A stretch of 64,000 bases of DNA from assembly GCF_046098205.1 (NCBI RefSeq), contig NZ_JBJURJ010000018.1:62001-126000 (forward strand), given 5' to 3'. Source of the stretch: Paenibacillus_AR mesotrionivorans (lineage in GTDB: Bacteria > Bacillota > Bacilli > Paenibacillales > NBRC-103111). The notes under the pieces were generated by a model. The model saw only the letters and a program-made list of their open reading frames with translations, did no database searches and had not been told where the DNA came from. Positions 15,954-24,151 of the stretch are shown here, in pieces (within the stretch, counting starts at the first letter, position 1; every line of letters starts with the position of its first letter). Made by a program: the position numbers and the translations under genes.

Positions 15954-15987
15954 GGGGTGGTACCGCGGAGATACCAATCTCGTCCCT
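15954..15987 (+). promoter_or_regulatory. orphan T-box antiterminator sequence
   Basis: GGGGTGGTACCGCGG (15954-15968) matches the T-box consensus AGGGUGGNACCGCG, and CGTCCCT (15981-15987) is its antiterminator partner. A working T-box leader needs a Stem I with a specifier loop 100-200 bases upstream, but the coding region of the phosphatase gene ends only 25 bases before it. No competing terminator directly follows. It is most likely a stranded 3' part of a former leader. Confidence 0.75.
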
Positions 15988-16149
15988 AAGAACACCGAGT
16001 ATTTATTATAACCAACCTTTCCATAGACTCCTCTTATTAACTGGTTTATTCTGGAACCAGAATAGTAAAAAGGTGGGGAATGTGCAGTGATGATGATGGT
16101 TATGTTCCTGAATGAGGTTAACGGTTAATCAACCGAATACGATATGAGC

Positions 16150-16328
16150 GTGATGGCCGCGACTAACTCGTTACGTTAGGCCTGTTTGGTGCTGCGCGTT
16201 CATATCCACTCGATCATGGACCATCCTTCTATCACACTGCTGTCGTAAGAGCGCCCAAGACAACTATGTCTTCTGATGGCTTCTTACGCCTGTAAGCCGT
16301 GAATGATTGAGTTCATTCACGGCTTTTT
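16150..16328 (+). promoter_or_regulatory. structured leader with terminator upstream of cysC (candidate attenuator)
   Basis: CGTAAGA (16244-16250) pairs with TCTTACG (16282-16288) around an inner AAGACA/TGTCTT hairpin (16257-16272). Upstream, TAAC/GTTA nested in GGCC repeats forms another hairpin near 16157-16185. A strong terminator follows eight bases later. This is the layout of an attenuation leader for cysC and the sulfotransferase. It does not match the SAM riboswitch or any other class I know. Confidence 0.4.
16296..16328 (+). terminator. intrinsic terminator ahead of cysC
   Basis: GCCGTGAATGA (16296-16306) pairs with TCATTCACGGC (16313-16323), followed by TTTTT. It faces the same way as cysC and lies 53 bases before the start, so it either ends an upstream transcript or acts as an attenuator. 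Confidence 0.75.
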
Positions 16329-16380
16329 CCTGTCTTTTTCCTATTCTTGTATATATAAGAAACCGTTGGAGGGATGTCCG

Positions 16381-16965
16381 ATGCATAGGCATCTATTCGA
16401 GAGGTTGAACGGCCACCGAGGTGGTGTCATCTGGTTTACAGGCTTGCCGGGCTCCGGGAAAACCACATTAGCGGATGAGCTCCAGAAGCTGCTGCTGCAG
16501 TTTGGCATTCGTTGTGTCGTCTTGGACGGGGATCGGTTACGAAAAGGATTGAATCGGGATCTTGGTTTTACCGAACAGGACCGTATGGAAAACTTGCGCC
16601 GCGCGGCTGTAATGGCTGCTGCGTTTGTAGAAGCAGGCTGTCTGGTGCTGGCCCCGCTTATTTCTCCTCTGGAATCATACAGGGCGGTGGTCAGGCAGCA
16701 TTTTCAACCGGCAGATTATATGGAGTTGTATGTGAAGTGTTCGTTGGAGGAATGTATGCGGCGTGACCCGAAGGGCATGTATCAGCTTGCGGTGGCAGGC
16801 ATCATTCCGGATTTCACAGGGGTATCCGCACCCTACGAAGCACCCTCCCAGCCTGACCTGATACTGGATACCGAATGGTTGTCGGTAGAACAATGCATGG
16901 AGCAGTGTAAACAAATGATTGTTGGCAAAATCAAAATCCAATCCGATGAGGAGTATGTTATATGA
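16381..16965 (+). CDS. cysC: adenylylsulfate (APS) kinase
   Basis: This 194-residue P-loop kinase starts at the ATG behind GGAGGG (16368-16373). Walker A is GLPGSGKTT; the APS-binding and lid segments are LDGDRLRKGLNRDLGF, then FTEQDRMENLRR, and DPKGMYQLAVAG with FTGVSAPYEAP. It phosphorylates APS to PAPS, the universal sulfuryl donor. The stop overlaps the start of the sulfotransferase by four bases, so the two are translationally coupled. PAPS made here is therefore probably used for sulfation rather than for sulfate assimilation. Confidence 0.93.
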   Translation: MHRHLFERLNGHRGGVIWFTGLPGSGKTTLADELQKLLLQFGIRCVVLDGDRLRKGLNRDLGFTEQDRMENLRRAAVMAAAFVEAGCLVLAPLISPLESYRAVVRQHFQPADYMELYVKCSLEECMRRDPKGMYQLAVAGIIPDFTGVSAPYEAPSQPDLILDTEWLSVEQCMEQCKQMIVGKIKIQSDEEYVI

Positions 16966-17687
16966 AGCCCAAAAGCAGCTATACCATCTGGTTTTCGCAA
17001 CGAACGGGAAGCAGTCTGCTATTTAGAGGATTGCAATCCACAGGGGTCGCCGGGCATCCGTGGGAGTGGTTAACGGAGCCTGACCCCCATCAATTCAGCA
17101 TGAAGGATATTCAAAGCATGTGGCAGAAGGGGACAACACCGAACGGTGTATTTGGTCTGAAAATGACACCGTATAATCTGGATAGCTGGATCGGATCGTT
17201 CCGGAATACCTTCCAACTGGGGAATGAGGTAACGCGGACCAAGGTTTGGGAAGAGGTATTCCCGGCGTGCAAGCATATTTATATGACCCGTCGAAACAAA
17301 ATAAGGCTGGCGGTTTCGTGGTGGAGGGCCATCGTTTCCGGAGAGTGGCACAGGCGGCATGGCTCCAAGCCGGATCGGAGAGATTTTGAGGACCAGTACA
17401 ACTTCGATGCGATTAATCACTTGTTGGTGGACTGTGTTTTTCGGGAGGCTGCTATGGAGGCATTTTTTGCGGAGGAACGCATTGTGCCGATGACGATTGT
17501 ATATGAGGACTTTATACAGAATTATGAAGAAACGATCCTGGCAGTGCTCGCCTTCCTTCAGGTTCCTACGGATTCCGTGCAAGTGGCGGATCCGTTTTTT
17601 GACCCGATAGCGGACGATATTACGGAAAACTGGGTCCAACGTTTCCGTAAGGAGCGGCAGGCTGGCTGGCAGAACATAGCTTGGTAA
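16962..17687 (+). CDS. Stf0-family PAPS-dependent sulfotransferase
   Basis: This 241-residue sulfotransferase overlaps cysC by ATGA. The PAPS-binding loop is FSQRTGSSLLFRGL (residues about 9-22), followed by GVAGHPWEWL typical of Stf0. TRRNKIRLAVSWWRA is the 3'-phosphate-binding segment, and MTIVYEDFIQNYEETI is conserved. The best known Stf0 sulfates trehalose in mycobacteria; related enzymes sulfate other sugars and lipids. The acceptor here is unknown. A hairpin terminator follows at 17706. Confidence 0.9.
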   Translation: MKPKSSYTIWFSQRTGSSLLFRGLQSTGVAGHPWEWLTEPDPHQFSMKDIQSMWQKGTTPNGVFGLKMTPYNLDSWIGSFRNTFQLGNEVTRTKVWEEVFPACKHIYMTRRNKIRLAVSWWRAIVSGEWHRRHGSKPDRRDFEDQYNFDAINHLLVDCVFREAAMEAFFAEERIVPMTIVYEDFIQNYEETILAVLAFLQVPTDSVQVADPFFDPIADDITENWVQRFRKERQAGWQNIAW

Positions 17688-17702
17688 CAGGAACGAATGG
17701 AG

Positions 17703-17733
17703 AAGAGGCCATCCTGATGAAGGATGGCCTTTG
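17703..17733 (+). terminator. hairpin terminator, GGCCATCC family copy 3
   Basis: AGGCCATCC (17706-17714) pairs with GGATGGCCT (17722-17730), followed by a short T-rich tail. It closes the sulfation operon. Confidence 0.65.
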
Positions 17734-17868
17734 AATTGTCGAGAACGGATCCCGCCATGGATTGAACTTGGTGATAAGTAATGTTACGCTAACAACAGAG
17801 AATCAACATTTAGGTTTGACAATACCTCAACAATAGTCACTAAATTGGTTACAAAGAAAGGTCACACG

Positions 17869-19608
17869 ATGATAAAAGTGGATAAATTATCCTTCTCTTT
17901 TCCGCAAAAAGAGCTATATACCAATGTTTCCTTCACGTTAGAGGAGGGGCAGCACTGCGCTTTTATTGGAACGAGCGGCAGCGGGAAAAGTACGTTGATA
18001 GATATACTGATGGACCCGGAAAGATATCTGTTCGAAGGCAAGCTGGAGATAGACCCAACCTGCAAAATGGGACATGTAAGCCAATTTTCACATCTGGACA
18101 AAAGTAAAGAAACAACTGTTTTTGAATATATCGGAGAAGAATTTAATCGGATACAGAATGAAATCAATGCGATCTTGGCCGAAATGGAAACATCCTCGGA
18201 TATGGATGCGCTGCTGGAAAAGTATCAAATGGCTTTGGACGCTTTTGATGCCATAGACGGGAATGATTTCGAAAGCAACATTCATAAGAAACTCAATCTG
18301 GCAGACCTCATGAAGCTTAAGGATGCTAGGGTATCGGATCTGAGTGGCGGAGAATTCAAGCTTATTCAAGTGATGAAGGAAATGCTCCGTAAACCGGACG
18401 TCATGATTATGGATGAGCCGGATGTATTTTTGGATTTTGAAAACCTGAATGCGCTCAAAAATCTTATTAATGCTCACAAAGGAATCCTGCTGGTTGTTAC
18501 GCACAACCGGTATCTGCTCAATCATTGCTTCAACAAGATCATCCACCTGGAGAACACGGAGCTTCAGGAGTTTGACGGGCGGTATATCGATTATAACTTC
18601 TCGTTACTTCAGACCAAGATCGAGCTGCAAGAGCTCACCGTCGCTGAAGAGGAGGAAATTGCACGAAACGACAACATCGTCAATAATCTCAGAGCGATCG
18701 CAACGTATAACTCAGAAGCCTCCAGAGGCAGGGCGTTAAAAGCTAGAGTGAGGTTTCAAGAAAGATTGGAAGCGCGTAGACTGAAAGCCCCATTCGTGGA
18801 TATTAAGCAGCCGAATATAAGTTTTGGTATGGACCAAGCAATGGAAGAAACCACTGTTGTGAGTGTCAATAATTATCGTGTTGCCTTTGATGAGCTGCTT
18901 TTAGAGCATGTTAGCTTTGAGATCAAATCGACGGATAAGGTCGCCATTATTGGTCCAAACGGTACCGGGAAAACGACGTTGCTCCGAGATATTTTTAATC
19001 ATGAGCATGATTCCATTGAAATACATGCTGATGCTAAAGTGGCTTATTTATCCCAGCTTCAAGGTGAAATGCTCCAGGGTTCGAATACCATACTGGAAGA
19101 ATTTATTGATGCCGGGTTCAAAACGTATGATGAAATTAGGGCATATCTCCTTAGCTATGGCTTTGAAGGAGAAATCCTTCATCAAAAAATAGACTCATTA
19201 TCCGGCGGAGAAAAGAATTTGCTCCAATTGGCCAAGGTTTCGGCGAGTAAAGCAAACGTATTGCTTCTTGATGAACCCACAAGCCATCTAGACACCTATG
19301 CACAAATTGCACTGGAGAAAGCCATCGAAGACTATAAAGGTGCCATTCTCATGATTTCACATGATTTCTATTCGATTGTAAATGGTATGGATTATGTTCT
19401 AATCATTGAGGATAAGACGATTAGAAAAATGAGTATGCCAGCATTTAAAAAGATGATTTATGCCCGTCATTTTGATAAAGACTATTTAGAGGTTGAACAA
19501 AAGAAAAAATCAGTTGAAATGAAAATAGAATTAGCTTTGAAAAATAAGAATTTCGAACTTGCAAAAGGATGCATTGATGAGCTGGAAAAGCTGATTAAGC
19601 TGCTTTAA
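17869..19608 (+). CDS. ABC-F family ATPase (ribosome-associated)
   Basis: This 579-residue protein has two ATPase domains and no membrane segment. The ATG at 17869 has AAAGGT upstream. The first domain has GTSGSGKST, LSGGEFK and a divergent MIMDEPDVFLDFENL; the second has GPNGTGKTT, LSGGEKN and LLLDEPTSHLDT. A charged linker (ELTVAEEEEIARNDNIVNNL and RGRALKARVRFQERLEA) joins them, as in ABC-F proteins. These act on the ribosomal E site, some relieving stalls and some giving antibiotic protection. The neighbours give no hint which applies. Confidence 0.88.
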   Translation: MIKVDKLSFSFPQKELYTNVSFTLEEGQHCAFIGTSGSGKSTLIDILMDPERYLFEGKLEIDPTCKMGHVSQFSHLDKSKETTVFEYIGEEFNRIQNEINAILAEMETSSDMDALLEKYQMALDAFDAIDGNDFESNIHKKLNLADLMKLKDARVSDLSGGEFKLIQVMKEMLRKPDVMIMDEPDVFLDFENLNALKNLINAHKGILLVVTHNRYLLNHCFNKIIHLENTELQEFDGRYIDYNFSLLQTKIELQELTVAEEEEIARNDNIVNNLRAIATYNSEASRGRALKARVRFQERLEARRLKAPFVDIKQPNISFGMDQAMEETTVVSVNNYRVAFDELLLEHVSFEIKSTDKVAIIGPNGTGKTTLLRDIFNHEHDSIEIHADAKVAYLSQLQGEMLQGSNTILEEFIDAGFKTYDEIRAYLLSYGFEGEILHQKIDSLSGGEKNLLQLAKVSASKANVLLLDEPTSHLDTYAQIALEKAIEDYKGAILMISHDFYSIVNGMDYVLIIEDKTIRKMSMPAFKKMIYARHFDKDYLEVEQKKKSVEMKIELALKNKNFELAKGCIDELEKLIKLL

Positions 19609-19622
19609 ATTCCCGCGCCGCC

Positions 19623-20471
19623 TTATAGCTTGAACTCGTGTTCATAAATTTCTTGAACCCGATCCAATACGGTTTGTGCTTGATTGAGAAATTGTAGTTC
19701 TGCAACCTTGCCCTTCAACAGAAATACGCCGGTTTTATCGCGATGTTCGCCGAGAGCTCCTTCAAATAGAAGGTTGGCTCCGTGGGTAGGCGGAGGAAAT
19801 ACCAGTTTCATAATCGCACTGACCAAAATGGGAAGCCCTGCTTTTTTCCCTTTTCGAAGCGTATTGTTACCGCCCGGGTCAACACTTCGAATCTTGATGC
19901 CGTCCCGGGCGAGCCGCGGCGCGATGGCTTGGGTCCATAGGGAAAGAGCCAGCTTGGAGGTGGCATAAGGGCCAATCAGCTTACGGAAGGTTTTGGGGCG
20001 TTCTAATATTTCGAGCGTAAACTTTTTCGTCATTTTTAGGGCGGAAGACGAGGTGTTAATCACGGTTTTGAGGTGGCCGCGTTGAATAAGGTCCTTCAAT
20101 TCCATCATAATGATGTATGGAACAACCGTTAACAATTCATAATGCTGTTCCCGTCCTTGCTTCGAATAGCTCAGTTCGGGGAAGGACCTGCCGGCGTTGT
20201 TAAACAAAACATCGATCCACTGCTCCTTAGCCTTGATTTCCTCCAAAGCCTGCCGCAGGCTGGCGTAATCGGCAAGATCAGTTGTTTTATAGGGCCGAAG
20301 CCTTCCAGTCTTGAGAGCGGCTTGGATGCTCTCGTCATCCGGCGGGAAGTCAGAGCGGTTCAACGCAATGACCTGCCAGTCCTCCGATAGCAGCCTCCTG
20401 GTTAATTCCAACCCGATTCCTGCACTTGCGCCCGTGATCAATGCGGTCGGTTTTTCTTGCATTCTGTTCAT
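19623..20471 (-). CDS. short-chain dehydrogenase/reductase (SDR)
   Basis: This 282-residue oxidoreductase starts at an ATG behind AGGAGGGG. TALITGASAGIGLELTR is the NAD(P)-binding glycine motif, FNNAG follows, and INTSSS with YATSK supplies the catalytic Ser and Tyr-Lys. PGGNNTLRKGKK is a loop after the catalytic region. It is divergent from a MerR regulator, and its promoter has the 19-base spacer that MerR proteins remodel. The substrate is unknown. Confidence 0.88.
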   Translation of the reverse strand: MNRMQEKPTALITGASAGIGLELTRRLLSEDWQVIALNRSDFPPDDESIQAALKTGRLRPYKTTDLADYASLRQALEEIKAKEQWIDVLFNNAGRSFPELSYSKQGREQHYELLTVVPYIIMMELKDLIQRGHLKTVINTSSSALKMTKKFTLEILERPKTFRKLIGPYATSKLALSLWTQAIAPRLARDGIKIRSVDPGGNNTLRKGKKAGLPILVSAIMKLVFPPPTHGANLLFEGALGEHRDKTGVFLLKGKVAELQFLNQAQTVLDRVQEIYEHEFKL

Positions 20472-20493
20472 TGCAATCCCCTCCTGTTCCCTT

Positions 20494-20536
20494 GATAGTG
20501 CACATTCTATAACTTGGAGCCGACTCCAAGTCAAGG
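20494..20536 (-). promoter_or_regulatory. MerR-type promoter and operator of the SDR gene
   Basis: On the minus strand TTGACT and TAGAAT are 19 bases apart, and between them lies the dyad ACTTGGAG/CTCCAAGT (20512-20531). A long spacer with a central palindrome is the hallmark of MerR-activated promoters. The regulator gene lies immediately to the right, in the opposite direction. Confidence 0.7.
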
Positions 20537-20559
20537 CAGAGTTTAAAGGAGAGAATCGG

Positions 20560-21048
20560 ATGAAGGACCAGCTGATCTATACGATAAAGCAAACGGCTAA
20601 GCAGACCGGAATTTCCGAGGATACGATCCGTTATTATGAGAAGATTGCGCTGCTGCCCCGGGCGGATCGGAAGGAGAATGGGCATCGGGCATACAAGCAG
20701 GAGGACATCGATACGATCCGCTTGATCGCCTGCCTGAAGAAAACGGGGATGCCGCTGGAGGAGATGCGGCCTTTTCTGGCCGTCTCCGTCGATTCTGATC
20801 CCGCAGAGTATCCCGAGCTGGTGAAACACCTAAGAAACCATCGGGACAATATCATCGCCCAGATCGCCTCGTTGCAGCAGGTCGTGGATTTTATCGATAT
20901 GAAGCTAGCGGACAGGAGAATCCGCAGGGAGTGCTCCGAGGATAGTCCGGAGGATATGGCGGGAGAACCCAAGACGGTTTCCCCTGCGGAGATGGCATTT
21001 TTTCCGGGATCAGCAGGGGGGCGGAAGTCACAAGCCCCATTTTCATAG
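20560..21048 (+). CDS. MerR-family transcriptional regulator
   Basis: This 162-residue protein starts at an ATG behind AAAGGAG. The MerR winged helix is clear (YTIKQTAKQTGISEDTIRYY and YEKIALLPRADRKENGHRAY), followed by a dimerisation helix and a short C-terminal effector region. The tail has a single cysteine (RRECSEDSPED), so a metal site is unlikely. It probably controls the divergent SDR gene through the dyad at 20512-20531. Confidence 0.88.
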   Translation: MKDQLIYTIKQTAKQTGISEDTIRYYEKIALLPRADRKENGHRAYKQEDIDTIRLIACLKKTGMPLEEMRPFLAVSVDSDPAEYPELVKHLRNHRDNIIAQIASLQQVVDFIDMKLADRRIRRECSEDSPEDMAGEPKTVSPAEMAFFPGSAGGRKSQAPFS

Positions 21049-21395
21049 TACCTGCAGGCTGTCGGGAAAGTCTCGGCAGCCTGTTCTTGTATATTGATTT
21101 AAGGTACCAGCGGTTTCTGCTTGATTGGGGAGGATAATACGATAAGTGTGGTGGAATCGCCGAATGCCCCCAGCTCGTTGATTGCACGCTCCAGGGTTTG
21201 CAGTGATTCGGTGAATTTTGTGAGCAAACTGTGGAACGACCAGCCGCTCATCTCTTATTAACCGGAAATTCACTTAAAGCAGCTGCTGTAACTCGCCGGC
21301 GGGATGACAACGATTATGTAGGTTTTTTGCCGCATTTGAGTGAATAATGAAATCCCTCGGGTGAGGCATCAGCAAACGAGAAGGAAGAGGATGAT
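21049..21395. other. 347-bp intergenic region before the YafY-type gene
   Basis: An imperfect hairpin (CAGGCTG at 21055 pairing with CAGCCTG ending at 21083, then TTCTT) probably terminates the MerR gene. The remaining DNA has a short plus-strand open frame ending near 21260 with no recognisable product. I see no gene I can support. Confidence 0.5.
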
Positions 21396-22343
21396 GTGAA
21401 CAAAACGGAGCGGATGTTGGCTATTGTCATTGAGCTGCAGCGTAAAGGTGTGCTGCGCGCGGAGGATCTGGCGGCCAGGTTTGAGACAAGTATCCGTACC
21501 ATTTACCGTGATATTCAAGCGCTTAGCGAAGCGGGCGTTCCGGTGGCGGGGGCGCCGGGGGTAGGTTACTCCCTGATGGAGGGGTATTTCCTTCCTCCCG
21601 TCAGCTTCACGGCAGAGGAAGCGGTAGGGCTGCTCATTGGGACGGATTTTGTCAAAGTGAGGCTGGATGCTGAGTACGGTGCGAAGGCCCGCAGTGCACA
21701 GGAGAAGATTGAGGTGATTCTGCCGGGGAGCGTACGTGAGGAGTCAGAACGGATACGGTCGACGCTCCGGCTGCTCCATGAAAGAGGGACAAGGACGCAC
21801 GAGCACGAAAAGGAAATCCTTGAACCCTTGCGCCGCGCTATCCTGCAGAAGCGCAGAGTTCGTTTTCGTTACTCCAAGGATGCTCCGGCACCTGAGGGAT
21901 ACGGTCAGAATGAACGGACGGTTGATCCATACGGACTTGTTTATTCCCAGGGGGTATGGATGCTGGTTGCTTTTTGCGGACTGAGGCAGGACATCCGACA
22001 CTTTCGGCTGTCGCGTATGAACAAGCTTGTTGTACAGGAGGATACGTTCAGGATTCTTCCAGGTTTTCACTTCCCGGATTACCGGCCTGCAGACAATCGG
22101 AATGTAATTGTCCGTATGCTGGTTGACCAGACGATCGCGGACCGGGTACACGAATCCAATACCTTTTATATGGAGTCGTTCGAGCCGGGAGAGGGAGGCT
22201 GGCTGGCGCAGTTCCGGGTGCGGCAGGTGGAGGACATCCTCCGATGGACGCTGGGATGGGGTGCAGCAGTGCGTGTGCTGGAGCCGGAGTCGCTGCGTGA
22301 ACGAGTCCGGGAGGAAATCGAAAACATGCTTAAACACTACTGA
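21396..22343 (+). CDS. YafY-type HTH/WYL-domain transcriptional regulator
   Basis: This 315-residue regulator starts at a GTG behind GGAAGAGG. The N-terminal helix-turn-helix (RAEDLAARFETSIRTIYRDI) is followed by GVPVAGAPGVGYSLMEGY, and a WYL domain spans residues about 135-310, with the motif replaced by VWMLVAFCG and then RHFRLSRMNKL. WYL regulators bind nucleic-acid or small ligands and often repress stress genes. The DinB-family gene just downstream, in the same direction, is a likely partner. Confidence 0.88.
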   Translation: MNKTERMLAIVIELQRKGVLRAEDLAARFETSIRTIYRDIQALSEAGVPVAGAPGVGYSLMEGYFLPPVSFTAEEAVGLLIGTDFVKVRLDAEYGAKARSAQEKIEVILPGSVREESERIRSTLRLLHERGTRTHEHEKEILEPLRRAILQKRRVRFRYSKDAPAPEGYGQNERTVDPYGLVYSQGVWMLVAFCGLRQDIRHFRLSRMNKLVVQEDTFRILPGFHFPDYRPADNRNVIVRMLVDQTIADRVHESNTFYMESFEPGEGGWLAQFRVRQVEDILRWTLGWGAAVRVLEPESLRERVREEIENMLKHY

Positions 22344-22410
22344 CAGGCTGGTGTCAGTAGTGTTGTTGTATGCTGGATTCAGCTTAAGTCAGAAGGAGTT
22401 GGATTCGGCA

Positions 22411-22995
22411 ATGGATACGAAGGAAATCTTGCGGAAATTCGAGGAGACGGTACACGGATATTTGCAGCAATTGGAGGGCTGCAGTCTCGAGCAGCTGCTA
22501 TGGAAGCCGGCCGAGAACGAATGGTCGCTTGGTCAGATGTACATGCATTTGGTTGGTTCCGCCCAGTTTATGCAGTTGAGAAACGCGGCTCTGTGCCTGG
22601 AGCCGGGAGATAGCCCGGAGGTTTCGCAGACGGGCAAGACGGAGCTGGGAGAGAAGCTGTTCAAGTTGGGGAGCTTCCCGCCGGACCGCATCCGGGTTCC
22701 TCCGTCTCCGCAATACACGCCGCAGCAGCCGGAAAGCAAGGAACAGCTTGCCGAAGGGCTGAGGGCTGCGGTTCGGCGTATGGCCGAGCTCGAATCGGGG
22801 ATTGCGTCGGAGCTTCATCAGGCTTCCCAAGCATACTCTGCACCAGGCAGGGAGCTGGTTCGAAATACTGTTCTCCATCCGCGGTTCGGCGGATTGAATG
22901 CATTGGAATGGTTCCGGCTGACCGAGATGCACTATCGCCATCATATGCTTCAGAGGGAACGTCTGGATCAAGCTTGGAGGCAGGTGCATGGATGA
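22411..22995 (+). CDS. DinB-superfamily protein
   Basis: This 194-residue four-helix-bundle protein starts at an ATG 12 bases after AGAAGGAG. KPAENEWSLGQMYMHLVGSA carries the first metal histidine of the DinB fold, and EWFRLTEMHYRHHMLQRERL holds the C-terminal His cluster. The superfamily includes metal-dependent thiol transferases (bacillithiol transferase group). The specific reaction is unknown. It follows the YafY gene by about 70 bases and may be its target. Confidence 0.82.
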   Translation: MDTKEILRKFEETVHGYLQQLEGCSLEQLLWKPAENEWSLGQMYMHLVGSAQFMQLRNAALCLEPGDSPEVSQTGKTELGEKLFKLGSFPPDRIRVPPSPQYTPQQPESKEQLAEGLRAAVRRMAELESGIASELHQASQAYSAPGRELVRNTVLHPRFGGLNALEWFRLTEMHYRHHMLQRERLDQAWRQVHG

Positions 22996-23222
22996 ACCGG
23001 TCATATGGATCTCCTTTAATCCTACTGCAGAGTTAAATTGGGATAGGGTAAACATCCCATCCTTGTAGCTTACAATCGCATTAATGTCGCCGACAGGTTG
23101 GGGGATAGCGGATTTTTCTACGATGATTTCGGCGGCAAATCGGGCCTTTACTCTTTCACAGTATGGAGTCGGGCGTGGCGTGCGCTTTTACGTACGCATG
23201 GAGACGTCTTTTGCTCGCGCTC

Positions 23223-23272
23223 TTGACAAACCTGCCTTTCACAAGATATATTGTGCATACACGATATACACA
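23223..23272 (+). promoter_or_regulatory. promoter and YtrA-type GntR operator of the ABC operon
   Basis: TTGACA (from 23223) and TATATT are separated by 18 bases. Overlapping the start point lies an inverted repeat of ATTGTGCATA and TATACACAAT around CACGA (about 23247-23271). YtrA-subfamily GntR repressors bind long palindromes like this at their own operons. The operon's third gene is such a regulator. Confidence 0.7.
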
Positions 23273-23296
23273 ATGTGATGGGGAGGGATGTATGAG

Positions 23297-24151
23297 GTGC
23301 TGGCGTTAGATATTCGAAACGTAAATAAGAGCTATCCTGATTTTCAACTGAAGAATGTATCGTTCCAATTGGAGAAAGGGTACATTATGGGGTTTATCGG
23401 TGCGAATGGCGCAGGAAAAACCACGACGATTAAATCAATTTTGAATATGACCCGTATGGATAGCGGGGAAATTTACGTTTTCGGCAGAAATATGGCAGAG
23501 TACGAGCTTGAGCTGAAGCAGGAAATTGGTTACGCCATGGGCGGTGCAGACTTCTACACCCGGTGCAAGGTGAAGACCCTGACCGATGTGATCAAGAGGT
23601 TCTATGCAAATTGGAACGATGATACCTACCGCAATTACCTTCGGAAATTCAAGCTGGATGAAAACAAAAGGATTGCCGAGTTATCGACGGGAATGAAGGT
23701 GAAATACAGCATTGCCATTGCCTTGTCCCATGGGGCAAAGCTGCTCATCCTTGACGAACCGACAAGCGGGCTTGATCCGGTTGCAAGGGACGATCTGCTG
23801 GATATTTTCCAAGGACTCGTCGCTGACGGTGAGATCAGCATTTTGTTCTCGACGCATATTACTACAGATTTGGAGAAGTGCGCTGATTTTATAACCTTTA
23901 TTGAAAATGGGCAAATCGTCCGCAGTGGTGAAAAGGAAGAGTTCAAAGAATCCTATCTGCTTCTAAATGGCGCTGCGGCTCAACTGGACCAAGTCAAGGA
24001 CAGATTGATTTCCTATAAGAAACATTCATTTGGATTTACAGGGTTAATTCTGGCAAGGGACTTCGATACCTCATGGAACATGAAGGCTGCCACGCCGACC
24101 CTTGAGGAAATTATGGTTTATTTTGCGAAGAAGGAGGATGTGTATGTTTAA
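23297..24151 (+). CDS. ABC transporter ATP-binding protein (YtrB-like)
   Basis: The GTG at 23297 (MLALDIRNVNKSYPDF) is preferred because GGGAGGG ends nine bases before it; the ATG at 23288 directly abuts that site. The product has about 284 residues. Walker A is GANGAGKTT, the signature is LSTGMKVK in place of LSGGQ, and Walker B is LLILDEPTSGLDP. It powers the membrane protein encoded next, whose start it overlaps by eight bases. Small GntR-ABC operons of this kind usually respond to cell-envelope antibiotics. Confidence 0.9.
   Translation: MLALDIRNVNKSYPDFQLKNVSFQLEKGYIMGFIGANGAGKTTTIKSILNMTRMDSGEIYVFGRNMAEYELELKQEIGYAMGGADFYTRCKVKTLTDVIKRFYANWNDDTYRNYLRKFKLDENKRIAELSTGMKVKYSIAIALSHGAKLLILDEPTSGLDPVARDDLLDIFQGLVADGEISILFSTHITTDLEKCADFITFIENGQIVRSGEKEEFKESYLLLNGAAAQLDQVKDRLISYKKHSFGFTGLILARDFDTSWNMKAATPTLEEIMVYFAKKEDVYV

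Larger units (their letters stand above)
15929..16380. other. 452-bp structured intergenic region
   Basis: No gene is apparent. The stretch holds an orphan T-box antiterminator (15954-15987), several small hairpins from about 16150, and an intrinsic terminator 53 bases before the cysC start. These suggest regulatory RNA, part of it relict. Confidence 0.55.

Noticed and set aside
15929..16380. Functional T-box control of cysC
   Set aside because: Stem I and a competing terminator are missing and cysC is about 390 bases further on; APS kinase is not a normal T-box target.
22996..23222. Possible gene in the gap before the ABC operon
   Set aside because: A 64-aa plus frame and a minus-strand stretch reading AEIIVEKSAIPQPVGDINAI exist, but neither has a start signal or a recognisable family.
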